This document shows, one piece after another, positions 24,958-32,897 of a stretch of DNA of 64,000 nt (positions are counted from its first letter, which is position 1; every line of letters begins with the position of its first letter). The DNA is taken from positions 2,852,001 to 2,916,000 of the forward strand of contig NZ_CP038159.1 of NCBI RefSeq assembly GCF_004526235.1, read 5' to 3'. Both the position numbers and the translations under genes were made by a program. The DNA comes from Sphingobacterium sp. CZ-2 (lineage in GTDB: Bacteria; Bacteroidota; Bacteroidia; Sphingobacteriales; Sphingobacteriaceae). Under the pieces are notes generated by a model that saw only the letters and a list, made by a program, of their open reading frames with translations, did not search any database and was not told the DNA's origin.

Positions 24958-27225
24958 ATGCGAAAAATCATAAAAATTGCACGCTTAGAATTAAGCATTC
25001 TATTTTATTCGCCAATAGCATGGATTATTCTGGTCATCCTTTTTTTGCAAGGAGGATTAGCCTATTTTGATATGCTTTATAGTCAGGAAACTCAGCAACA
25101 ACTAGATAGGGATTTAAGTGTCTTGACTCGCGTCATGTTTGCTGGAGAAAAGGGGATGTTCTCCACGCTTATAGAATACCTTTATTTATATATTCCATTA
25201 TTGACCATGGGTATCTTCAGTAGGGAGTATGTTAGTGGTTCAATTAAATTGTTGCAGTCCTCGCCTGTTACAGCTACACAAATTGTTTTAGGTAAATATC
25301 TTTCCATTGTTATCTATGCCTTTATTGCAGTAGGTGTGCTGGGTCTATATGCGGTTTCAGCCTATTTTTCTATTGAGCATATGGATGTTAAATTTGTGCT
25401 ATTTGGACTATTGGCTCTTTTTCTTTTAATATGTACATATTCTGCTATTGGTCTGTTTATGTCCAGTTTAACTTCCTATCAGATTGTAGCAGCCATTAGT
25501 ACTTTAGCTTTACTTGCGTTTTTAAATTATGCTCAAATCCTTGGAGCGAAATACGATGGCTTTCGTGAGATTACGCATTGGTTATCCGTAGGAGGTAGGG
25601 CAGAGGAAATAGTGAATGGATTGTTAACAACTAGGGAGATTGCTTATTTCTTGCTGATCATTTCATTCTTTCTCATGGTCACAATTCTCCGAATTGTTCA
25701 GGAAAGATCAGGTACGAAACCTATAATTAAGGCATTACAATACTTGGCTTTAGCAGTTGTACTTTTAGGAATTGGATATATAACCTCTCTTATTCGTTTT
25801 ACGGGTTATTATGATACTACTCAAATTAAGGATAGAACCATATCAGCATATGGACAATCAATAGCCTCAAGAATAGATGGGCCTATAAAGTTGGTTACTT
25901 ATATCAATGTCTTAGATCGAAGAGCAGAATATGCTTCACCAAAAAATCGTATAAATGATTTAGCAAATTTTGAATCTATTAATAGGTTTATTCCTCAGCT
26001 GGAGATGGATTATGTCTCTTACTATGATAGTATACCATATTTAAAATTGGATTCAAATGAAACTTTTTTGAGCAAATCTGAAAAGGCTGCGGATGCCCTA
26101 GGGATAAATTTCAAGAAATTATTGACCCCGGAGGATATGAAAAAATTCCCCGAAGTTGCTCTTGAAAATAATACGTTGGTTAGATTTTTTGAATATAAAG
26201 GCAAGCGGGTTCCCTTACGCATGTTTGATGATATGTTTGTGTATCCAAAAGAAGGGGAAATCAATGCTTCCTTAGTAAGATTATTGGATGGGCCTGCAGT
26301 TCTTGGACTTTTATCTGGGAAAGGCGAGCGTGGAATTGATAATTATGGCAATGGGGAATACAGTATTCTTTTAAATGGTCAGACTGTTAGAGGCTCATTG
26401 ATCAATAGAGGATATGAAATCCAGAAGTTGAATGCATCTTCCTTAGATGATTTTAAAGGTGTGGGCATTGTTATAGCCGACCCTAGAGAACCCTATACTA
26501 CCGAAGAATTAAATTCGATTTTTCGTTATATAGAACGAGGAGGCAATATTTATTTATTAGCTGATCCACAGGGAAGTAAGGAATATCTGCAACCGATAGC
26601 AGAAAAATTGGGGCTGAAATTTATGGATGGCACTTTAATGCAGGATAGTGAAGATTATGATGTGGATCTTCTGCGTTTGTATCTCACGCCGGAAGCTGAG
26701 GAAAATGGATTTTTGTATTATGAAGGCGCAAAGTTGGTGATGAACAAAGCTATGGGAATTGAACCATTAACCGACAACAAGGGCTTTTCAAGGGTAGTAT
26801 TGATGCGATCAGACGATAAAGATACTTGGAATAAATTGGGAACCTATGATCTGAATTTAAAGAAAGAGGTTTTTATGGAAGGGAAAGATGTTCGGGTTTC
26901 TGTTCCTACTGCGATGAAACTTTTGCGAAAGGTGAATGGAAAAGATCAACATGTTTTTGTATTCGGAGATGCTGATTTCATAAGTAACGCGGAACTTAAC
27001 CGATTTAATATTAATTCTATTAATTCCCTAGTTGCGGGAAGAATCTTCAATACTATTAGAGATAGAAAAGCACAAGTTGGTGCGGAGAAAGATAAAGCGC
27101 CGGATGTGATCATTAAGTCAAGCCGGAAATCTATCAATACTCAAAAGTTAATTTATCTTTTGATAATACCAGTGCTAATTGCAGTGACAGCAGTTGTCGT
27201 GCTTAAACGCAGAAAAAGAAAATAA
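24958..27225 (+). CDS. GldF-GldG-like fusion ABC permease, copy 2
   Basis: From ATG 24958 it is 755 residues, starting MRKIIKIARLELSILFYSPI; the open frame runs 16 codons further upstream into the ATPase, but this start parallels that of copy 1 (MRKILKIARLELNILFYSPV). The same plan is visible: ABC-2 permease with SGSIKLLQSSPVTATQIVLG, a GldG-type domain (DAFG-like SDADF stretch: VFGDADFISNAEL) and a C-terminal helix with basic RRKRK end. Copies 1 and 2 are clear paralogues but moderately diverged, especially in the periplasmic part. The stop is 2 nt from the stop of the convergent FUSC gene. Confidence 0.9.
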   Translation: MRKIIKIARLELSILFYSPIAWIILVILFLQGGLAYFDMLYSQETQQQLDRDLSVLTRVMFAGEKGMFSTLIEYLYLYIPLLTMGIFSREYVSGSIKLLQSSPVTATQIVLGKYLSIVIYAFIAVGVLGLYAVSAYFSIEHMDVKFVLFGLLALFLLICTYSAIGLFMSSLTSYQIVAAISTLALLAFLNYAQILGAKYDGFREITHWLSVGGRAEEIVNGLLTTREIAYFLLIISFFLMVTILRIVQERSGTKPIIKALQYLALAVVLLGIGYITSLIRFTGYYDTTQIKDRTISAYGQSIASRIDGPIKLVTYINVLDRRAEYASPKNRINDLANFESINRFIPQLEMDYVSYYDSIPYLKLDSNETFLSKSEKAADALGINFKKLLTPEDMKKFPEVALENNTLVRFFEYKGKRVPLRMFDDMFVYPKEGEINASLVRLLDGPAVLGLLSGKGERGIDNYGNGEYSILLNGQTVRGSLINRGYEIQKLNASSLDDFKGVGIVIADPREPYTTEELNSIFRYIERGGNIYLLADPQGSKEYLQPIAEKLGLKFMDGTLMQDSEDYDVDLLRLYLTPEAEENGFLYYEGAKLVMNKAMGIEPLTDNKGFSRVVLMRSDDKDTWNKLGTYDLNLKKEVFMEGKDVRVSVPTAMKLLRKVNGKDQHVFVFGDADFISNAELNRFNINSINSLVAGRIFNTIRDRKAQVGAEKDKAPDVIIKSSRKSINTQKLIYLLIIPVLIAVTAVVVLKRRKRK

Positions 27226-27227
27226 TA

Positions 27228-29264
27228 CTAACGTTTGTTGTTTGAGTTTAGTATGGAAAGGTCCTTCTTTATGTTGGGCCTTTCTTTGTTCTTATGGAGC
27301 TTTTTAGAAAGTGTTTCAGCTTCTGCTATCAATGTATCGATATATGCTGTCCGCTCATTCATCAGCTCCGGATGAAGCACAAAACCCAATTTGGTCCTAT
27401 TGATGGACAAGCCAACTAGTAAGGCATTGATTCTATAAGCCAGGGTCTGGAAATGCTCAATCTCCTTTTTATGGAGTCTTCCTTGGATTGGATCTTTGGC
27501 AAACTGTTCCAAGGAATCATAACTTAGGGCCAATGCAGATTGGGTGAACTTTCTCACCAATCTCAAATCATAGTAACTCAGTTCCTGCACCTCATAACTC
27601 TCTTTGATCTTTTGGAAGAAATTCCGGAAGTGATCCAATAATCGGTTGGTCTGTTGCTCAATTGATCGATAATGATTGATCGGAATGGCCAGACATCCCA
27701 GTACAGCAAATATGGACCCCATTAAGGTAAAGGCAAATCTACTTCCCAGAATATCCTGAATAGTTCCTTCAAATGTATGTTGGCCGATCAGAATGGTAAT
27801 CGTGATGAAAATAACACAGACCAAATAATTTGGTTTGTTGAACAATAAGAACAGGTAAAGGCAAAAGATCGCTATCCCCATTAGGATAGTGAAATCATTG
27901 ATGATCAACAAAATCAAAAGGCTGATGGCTATTCCGATCAAAGAACCCACTATCCGTTGGTAATTTCTTTTTTGGGTAGTGGTAAAACTAGGTCTGGCCA
28001 CCAAAATAATGGTCAGCAAGATCCAGGAAGCATACCTGTATTCTGGAAGCGCATAACCGATAACACCACCCAACATCAATAAAATTGACATCCGGACTGC
28101 ATAAGAAAAAATCGGCGACTTGAAGTTGAAATTGTTAACAAGCGTTTTGAAATCACTATCTGGTGCCACAAAATCCTTAAAATTCTTACTTTCTACCCAG
28201 CTATGATCCGCATCCAAAACCTCCTCCTTGATGTCATGTAGGATATTTGCGATCTGTCCTAATTGCTTGGCAATGGAAATGATCAATTCTTTTCGGTGAA
28301 AATCAGCAATGAATTGGTCAACTTCTAGTTGTACCATGATTTTCTCAAACTCTTTCTTCCTTTTCAGATTGGAAGACTTTGATTTTTTTAAATAATTCAA
28401 TTCTGCAGTTTCCTTGGATAGGATGGCCAAGGCACGACGGATAAGGGATAAGGTATTGCCTGATTTCAGAAGCTCCCGGATCCTTTCATAATCCTGATCT
28501 ACCGCCATTAACAATTCGTAGAGATCAATGAGTTTATAGAGCTTGGCAAGCCATATTTTGGTCCGAAGATCTTTTTCAGAATGGAGGTTCTTGTTCCTCA
28601 GCAATAAGGACCGTACAGCTTCCAGTTGATCAGAAACTTTGATCTGTAAAGCACTGAGTTGTTTATAGGTTTTGGGAAGTGGAATTTCTTCGTTGTAACA
28701 GTCGATCTTTAACCGGATGAGTTGGGATAAACTCGTGATACCCGATTGCACCGCAAATCTGAGGGAACGATAAGGAAATAGATAGACCTGCAGTAAACTC
28801 AGGATATAAAAACAGATGGCTCCTGCAGTAACTGAAAGACTGAATATTAGAGGATCTTCAGGCCGTAAGCCAATGGTAAAGCTGGCTACGATCAATCCGA
28901 GATTCCCAATGAAATTGATCCGGAACCCTAATAAAGCTATAAAAGTGTAAACAAAACCAAAAATTCCTAACAAGAGAACAATGATAGGAGAATGGTTTGC
29001 CAATGCCAGGGAGATACTGATCGAGGTAATGGCAAAAACCGGGATACAGTAAGCAAATGATGTCCACTTATCTTTTTTTGTTCCTGGCAGATCGGTTAAA
29101 CAGGCGAGTAGAACCCCAACAGCAAAAGCAATGGCGACATGCCCATCAAATAGGTAAAAAACAAATAAAGAAGGGATAAGGATAATCAAGATATTGCGTA
29201 ATGCATCAAAGCTCGATTCGGTTTTTAAGAAAGAAGATATTTTAGAAAATACGCTCGTTGCCAA
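27228..29264 (-). CDS. FUSC-family inner-membrane protein (YccS/YhfK-like)
   Basis: A 678-residue protein with two clusters of membrane helices separated by a large soluble helical domain, the architecture of FUSC/YccS proteins. The first cluster (about 20-160) includes NILIILIPSLFVFYLFDG, and the second (about 385-530) includes SILLMLGGVIGYALPEYRYA and GSLIGIAISLLILLIINDF, while the LARPSF-TTTQKRNYQRIVGS motif is the family hallmark (here VARPSFTTTQKRNYQRIVGS). These proteins resemble aromatic-acid/fusaric-acid efflux proteins, but most have no proven substrate. It is monocistronic and convergent with the ABC cluster, so it is probably unrelated to it. A -7 box lies upstream. Confidence 0.85.
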   Translation of the reverse strand: MATSVFSKISSFLKTESSFDALRNILIILIPSLFVFYLFDGHVAIAFAVGVLLACLTDLPGTKKDKWTSFAYCIPVFAITSISISLALANHSPIIVLLLGIFGFVYTFIALLGFRINFIGNLGLIVASFTIGLRPEDPLIFSLSVTAGAICFYILSLLQVYLFPYRSLRFAVQSGITSLSQLIRLKIDCYNEEIPLPKTYKQLSALQIKVSDQLEAVRSLLLRNKNLHSEKDLRTKIWLAKLYKLIDLYELLMAVDQDYERIRELLKSGNTLSLIRRALAILSKETAELNYLKKSKSSNLKRKKEFEKIMVQLEVDQFIADFHRKELIISIAKQLGQIANILHDIKEEVLDADHSWVESKNFKDFVAPDSDFKTLVNNFNFKSPIFSYAVRMSILLMLGGVIGYALPEYRYASWILLTIILVARPSFTTTQKRNYQRIVGSLIGIAISLLILLIINDFTILMGIAIFCLYLFLLFNKPNYLVCVIFITITILIGQHTFEGTIQDILGSRFAFTLMGSIFAVLGCLAIPINHYRSIEQQTNRLLDHFRNFFQKIKESYEVQELSYYDLRLVRKFTQSALALSYDSLEQFAKDPIQGRLHKKEIEHFQTLAYRINALLVGLSINRTKLGFVLHPELMNERTAYIDTLIAEAETLSKKLHKNKERPNIKKDLSILNSNNKR

Positions 29265-29296
29265 ATTATATAAGGATATCTATTGTTTTGTGGCTG

Positions 29297-29304
29297 CAAA
29301 AATA
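29297..29304 (-). promoter_or_regulatory. Putative -7 promoter box for the FUSC gene
   Basis: On the minus strand TATTTTTG matches TAnnTTTG exactly, about 33 nt before the ATG. No -33 element is clear. Confidence 0.3.
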
Positions 29305-29731
29305 CGAAAAAATAAAATAGCAGGAATTATATGCGGTGTAATATATTTATCATAAAATATTATTTTGATGGAGAGGGGTATTGGTGCCCTCTATGTCATG
29401 AGGCTAAGGCTTTTCCCTTCGTTTAGAGAATTTTGTTCGGAGTGAGATAGACTATTTTTAGAATGAGTACAGTAAAATTGTTTTAGAATAAATACTCTTC
29501 TTCTATGAAAATAAATTAACATTTTTTTAAGATAATTTAGAGTTCAAAATTGTAATTTTATACTGAATCATTAACCATTCAATATATTAGCTGTTTTCAA
29601 CGAAAAGGAAGGATCGAAAAATTTTACGGATAGGAGGGACAATATTCTGTTTTATACGTCTATATAAACAGAATGTGCTAGGAGAGGTAAAATATATCGA
29701 AAACCTTACAATCAAATAAGAAAAAACCTAA

Positions 29732-29739
29732 TTACATTT
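29732..29739 (+). promoter_or_regulatory. Putative -7 promoter box for the TlpA gene
   Basis: TACATTTG matches TAnnTTTG exactly, 42 nt before the ATG at 29782. The -33 element is not clear. Confidence 0.4.
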
Positions 29740-29781
29740 GAGAAATGAATTATTAATCTAATAAAACCAGTACAATTTAAT

Positions 29782-31281
29782 ATGAAAAAAAGTGTTATCT
29801 CACTTGGGATTTTAGCTGCGGCTCTATCATTTTCACAAGTGCAAGCTCAAATTGTGAAACAGAAGGGTATTACCCAGGAGGAATTAGTAAGACAAATCAA
29901 TGAAATTGCTAAAGAAAAGGATACGAAAGTTCGTGATGCTGCTTTAACAAAAGAAGCAGAAGCAATGATGGCTAGTAAAAATGAAGAATTTGCTGGCATG
30001 GCTAGCTCTTTATTCCGCTTTATAGGTAATGCTGATAAAGCAGAAGAGGCTGATAAATCCCTGATAAAGCGTTTTCCTAAAGGTTCTAAAGCAAGACTAG
30101 ATGCTTACAATGCCATCTTCAAAACAGAAGGTATTACAGCTGTAGAATTGGAGAAACAATTGGCTGCTTGGGAAAAGAAATTCCCAGCAAAATCCTTTAA
30201 AGAAGAAAATAGAGCTATCTATGCACAAGGAAAATCCAGATTAGCAGGTCTATACTTTAAAGAAAAGAATGCTGCAAAAGCGAATGAAATTCTTCAATCG
30301 TTAAAATCTGAAGCAGCGTATGCGCAATTAGCGAGTTCCGTAGCCAGTGGATTGGTTAGGGAAAAGGATTATACCAATGCTGAACCAATTTTAGCAGACA
30401 TCTATCAAGCATCTTATGATGCTTACAACTCTGCTGATGATAAAGTTAAATCTAGTCCTACAGCGAGAGCATATCCTACGATTGCAGGAAACTATGCACC
30501 TGCTTTGATCAATGGAGGGAATGCAGAAAAAGGTCTTCAGGTGTATGAAGGTCTATTTAAGGTTGATCCTTATTATTCTTCTGCTCCAGTTTATGTATTG
30601 GGTTATGCAGATGGTATCCGTAAGACAGGAAGAGACCTGGATGCCTTTTTGTTTATTGATAATGCGTTGATCCAAAATGGTAAAAATGATGGTTTGATAA
30701 AGGTTCAAAAAGAACTTTATGAAAAATTGAATGGAGCGAATGCTAATTTCGATAATTACCTAGCCTCTGTTGACAAAAAAGGTGAAGAAGCCATGATTGC
30801 CAAATATAAAGGGGAAATGATCAAAAAAGAAGCACCTTTGTTCTCTTTGGTGGATCGCGACGGTAAAACAGTTTCTTTGGTAGATTATAAAGGAAAAGTG
30901 GTTATCTTAGATTTCTGGGCAACTTGGTGTGGTCCATGTATCAATTCATTCCCAGGCATGCAGGCTTCTGTAAACAAGTATAAAGACGATAAGGATGTGG
31001 TGTTCTTGTTTATTGATACTTGGCAACGTGAAGAAAACTATAAAGATTTAGTGAACGATTTTATCAAGAAGAACAATTATACTTTCCATGTACTTTTCGA
31101 TGAAATGAAGGATAGGGAGAAGGCTACAGTGACAGCTTATGAGGTAAAAGGAATTCCTCATAAAGTGGTTATAGATAAAGAAGGCTTCATCCGTTTTGAA
31201 TCTTCAGGTTCATCTTCAGAAGTGGACAAAATCGTTAAAGAAATGAGTGTTAAGATTGATTTAGCTAAGAACGCGAAATAA
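29782..31281 (+). CDS. Exported TlpA-like thioredoxin with helical N-terminal domain
   Basis: A 499-residue protein with a signal peptide cleaved after VQAQ (residue 23). Residues ~30-345 are helical and alanine-rich, like TPR-type repeats (KAEEADKSLIKRFPKGSKAR and AKANEILQSLKSEAAYAQ). The last ~150 residues are a TlpA/AhpC-type thioredoxin domain with the active-site CGPC at 383-386 (WATWCGPCIN) and the cis-Pro region near KGIPHKVVID. It is probably a periplasmic disulfide reductase or oxidase with protein partners on its helical arm. The gene is monocistronic, with a promoter-like box and a perfect terminator. It might assist the SusCD and MsrA proteins nearby, but that is only inference. 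Confidence 0.9.
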   Translation: MKKSVISLGILAAALSFSQVQAQIVKQKGITQEELVRQINEIAKEKDTKVRDAALTKEAEAMMASKNEEFAGMASSLFRFIGNADKAEEADKSLIKRFPKGSKARLDAYNAIFKTEGITAVELEKQLAAWEKKFPAKSFKEENRAIYAQGKSRLAGLYFKEKNAAKANEILQSLKSEAAYAQLASSVASGLVREKDYTNAEPILADIYQASYDAYNSADDKVKSSPTARAYPTIAGNYAPALINGGNAEKGLQVYEGLFKVDPYYSSAPVYVLGYADGIRKTGRDLDAFLFIDNALIQNGKNDGLIKVQKELYEKLNGANANFDNYLASVDKKGEEAMIAKYKGEMIKKEAPLFSLVDRDGKTVSLVDYKGKVVILDFWATWCGPCINSFPGMQASVNKYKDDKDVVFLFIDTWQREENYKDLVNDFIKKNNYTFHVLFDEMKDREKATVTAYEVKGIPHKVVIDKEGFIRFESSGSSSEVDKIVKEMSVKIDLAKNAK

Positions 31282-31302
31282 TCCATAATCTCAAGATATA
31301 GT

Positions 31303-31339
31303 AAAGGAGCGTTGAAATTTCAACGCTCCTTTTGTTTTT
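31303..31339 (+). terminator. Rho-independent terminator
   Basis: AAAGGAGCGTTGAAA (31303-31317) is directly followed by its reverse complement TTTCAACGCTCCTTT (31318-31332), a 15-bp perfect palindrome, and then TGTTTTTC. It ends the TlpA transcript and may also serve the convergent GlcG/HbpS gene. Confidence 0.9.
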
Positions 31340-31384
31340 CAATAGTAGAATGAAATACCTTGAATATTCTTTATAAGAATGGTT

Positions 31385-31786
31385 TTATAGAGCTTTTGCA
31401 CCAGCAGAAGCCACCTCATGATCATCTTCCACAGTACTTCCACTCACGCCGATTGCCCCAATGATAGTGCCGTTGTTATCCTTGATGACAACACCTCCAG
31501 GAAAGGTAATCAGTCCATGGTTGGAATGTTCGATATTGTAAAGGGCTCCACCTGGTTGTGATAATTTTCCTATCTCCCCTGTATCCATATTGAAATACCT
31601 GGCCGTTCTAGCCTTTTTCTGAGAAATATCAATGGATCCTAACCAAGCATCGTCCATCTTGTTAAAAGCCACTAGATTGGTTCCTGCATCCACCACTGCA
31701 ATATTCATTTTCACGCCTAATTCTTCCGATTTCTTAATGGCTGCATCAATTATTTGACGAGCTTGATGTAATGTGATGTTACTCAT
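31385..31786 (-). CDS. GlcG/HbpS-family protein
   Basis: A 133-residue cytoplasmic protein. [35 protein letters not shown] and the Gly-rich [20 protein letters not shown] stretch are the family core. Relatives include GlcG of unknown function and HbpS, a haem-binding protein of Streptomyces. The C-terminus ([14 protein letters not shown]) is also typical. Length is normal. It is divergent from the AraC regulator at 31934, with 147 bp between them, and this is the usual layout for an AraC-controlled gene. The ligand here is unknown. Confidence 0.88.
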   Translation of the reverse strand: MSNITLHQARQIIDAAIKKSEELGVKMNIAVVDAGTNLVAFNKMDDAWLGSIDISQKKARTARYFNMDTGEIGKLSQPGGALYNIEHSNHGLITFPGGVVIKDNNGTIIGAIGVSGSTVEDDHEVASAGAKAL

Positions 31787-31933
31787 AGATATAATTTTTT
31801 AAGTTTATAAGTTAAAGTTATTACATAATTTTACCTCACACTAAAAGGATAGTCTCAAAGAATAAGACAATAGTTTCAGAAATATTTGAATATCTTCGTA
31901 TTATAAATCCACGGAATCTATCCATAATACCCT

Positions 31934-32830
31934 ATGAATTACACGGTTGAACTTCTTTCTTTACAAACTCCGGAACACCTTCGTTCTGGACAGGAGCATC
32001 AAAACCGGTTTGACTGTGGTGATTTTGAGATCAATATTTTTGAGACTTTCCAATCTTCCCTTAAAGTGAAGATAGTATATCCCGGACTGACCATTTCAAG
32101 TATGATCAGGGGAAAGAAAACGATCTATACCAATGCAGGTGAGCGTTTTGAATTCCAGCCGGGCACCTCGCTAGTCCTTCCTGAAGGAGAGACGATTTAC
32201 GCTGATTTTCCGGAGGCAGATGCCAAAAATCCGGTGCAATGTGCGACCATCCTGATCCCGCAAGCTACGTTGGAGAAACAATTGAAATACCTGAATAAAA
32301 ACTATAAGGAAAATGGCCCTTGGGAGGTGGATTTCAGGCATTTTCATTTCAATAACAATGTAGGTCTTGTCAGATCTTTTAATGAATTATTACAGGCCAT
32401 CAATCAAGAAAAGAATAATTACCCGCTTTTTGATCTCATACTTAAATCCCTTTTCGTCAGGTTGATCACTGCTCAACAGGAGCATATACAGGTACACGAA
32501 TTAGGGAAATACCAGCAACAGTTTCTAGATGTCAAAAATTATATCAAGGAACACTTGCATCTTGCAATCAGTACCGAACAACTGATGGATATTGCTAATT
32601 GCAGTAAAAGTACCTTGTTTCGGATTTTTGATGCTTATACAGGTAAAACACCTGGGCAATATATTATGCAGGAAAGATTGGCAAAGGCCTGCAATATGCT
32701 GCTGCAAGGAGAATTGTCTATTGCAGAAGTTGGATATAGGTCGGGATTTAATTCATCAAGTTATTTTGTTAAACAATTTAGGGCGATGTATCAGTGCACG
32801 CCAGGGGAATACGTTAAAAAATTCTGTTAA
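31934..32830 (+). CDS. AraC-family transcriptional regulator
   Basis: A 298-residue regulator. The N-terminal part (about 20-180) carries a cupin-like AraC_N domain (GLTISSMIRGKKTIYTNAGE and GTSLVLPEGETIYADFPEAD). The C-terminal AraC-type DNA-binding domain covers about 195-298 with two helix-turn-helix motifs: EQLMDIANCSKSTLFRIFDA and EVGYRSGFNSSSYFVKQFRA, then the closing TPGEYVKKF. It is divergent from the GlcG/HbpS-type gene, its probable target, and immediately precedes the sensor kinase, whose own promoter-like box is at 32842. Confidence 0.92.
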   Translation: MNYTVELLSLQTPEHLRSGQEHQNRFDCGDFEINIFETFQSSLKVKIVYPGLTISSMIRGKKTIYTNAGERFEFQPGTSLVLPEGETIYADFPEADAKNPVQCATILIPQATLEKQLKYLNKNYKENGPWEVDFRHFHFNNNVGLVRSFNELLQAINQEKNNYPLFDLILKSLFVRLITAQQEHIQVHELGKYQQQFLDVKNYIKEHLHLAISTEQLMDIANCSKSTLFRIFDAYTGKTPGQYIMQERLAKACNMLLQGELSIAEVGYRSGFNSSSYFVKQFRAMYQCTPGEYVKKFC

Positions 32831-32841
32831 CTGGAAAAATA

Positions 32842-32849
32842 TAATTTTG
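32842..32849 (+). promoter_or_regulatory. Putative -7 promoter box for the sensor kinase operon
   Basis: TAATTTTG matches TAnnTTTG exactly, 48 nt before the ATG at 32898. The -33 element is weak. Confidence 0.4.
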
Positions 32850-32897
32850 ATAATTTAATTCCAGAAGACTATATTCGTATAACCTAACTAATTGTTA

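Larger units (their letters stand above)
29265..29781. other. 517-bp intergenic region between divergent genes
   Basis: This AT-rich spacer separates the FUSC gene (minus) and the TlpA gene (plus). I see a -7 box for each (29297-29304 and 29732-29739), an inverted repeat ATTCTGTTT (29644-29652) with AAACAGAAT (29666-29674), and a GAGGG...CCCTC hairpin near 29373-29391. No ORF or RNA could be supported. Confidence 0.4.

Noticed and set aside
29373-29391. GAGGG...CCCTC hairpin as an RNA gene
   Set aside because: A short stem with no T-tract or conserved structure that I can support.
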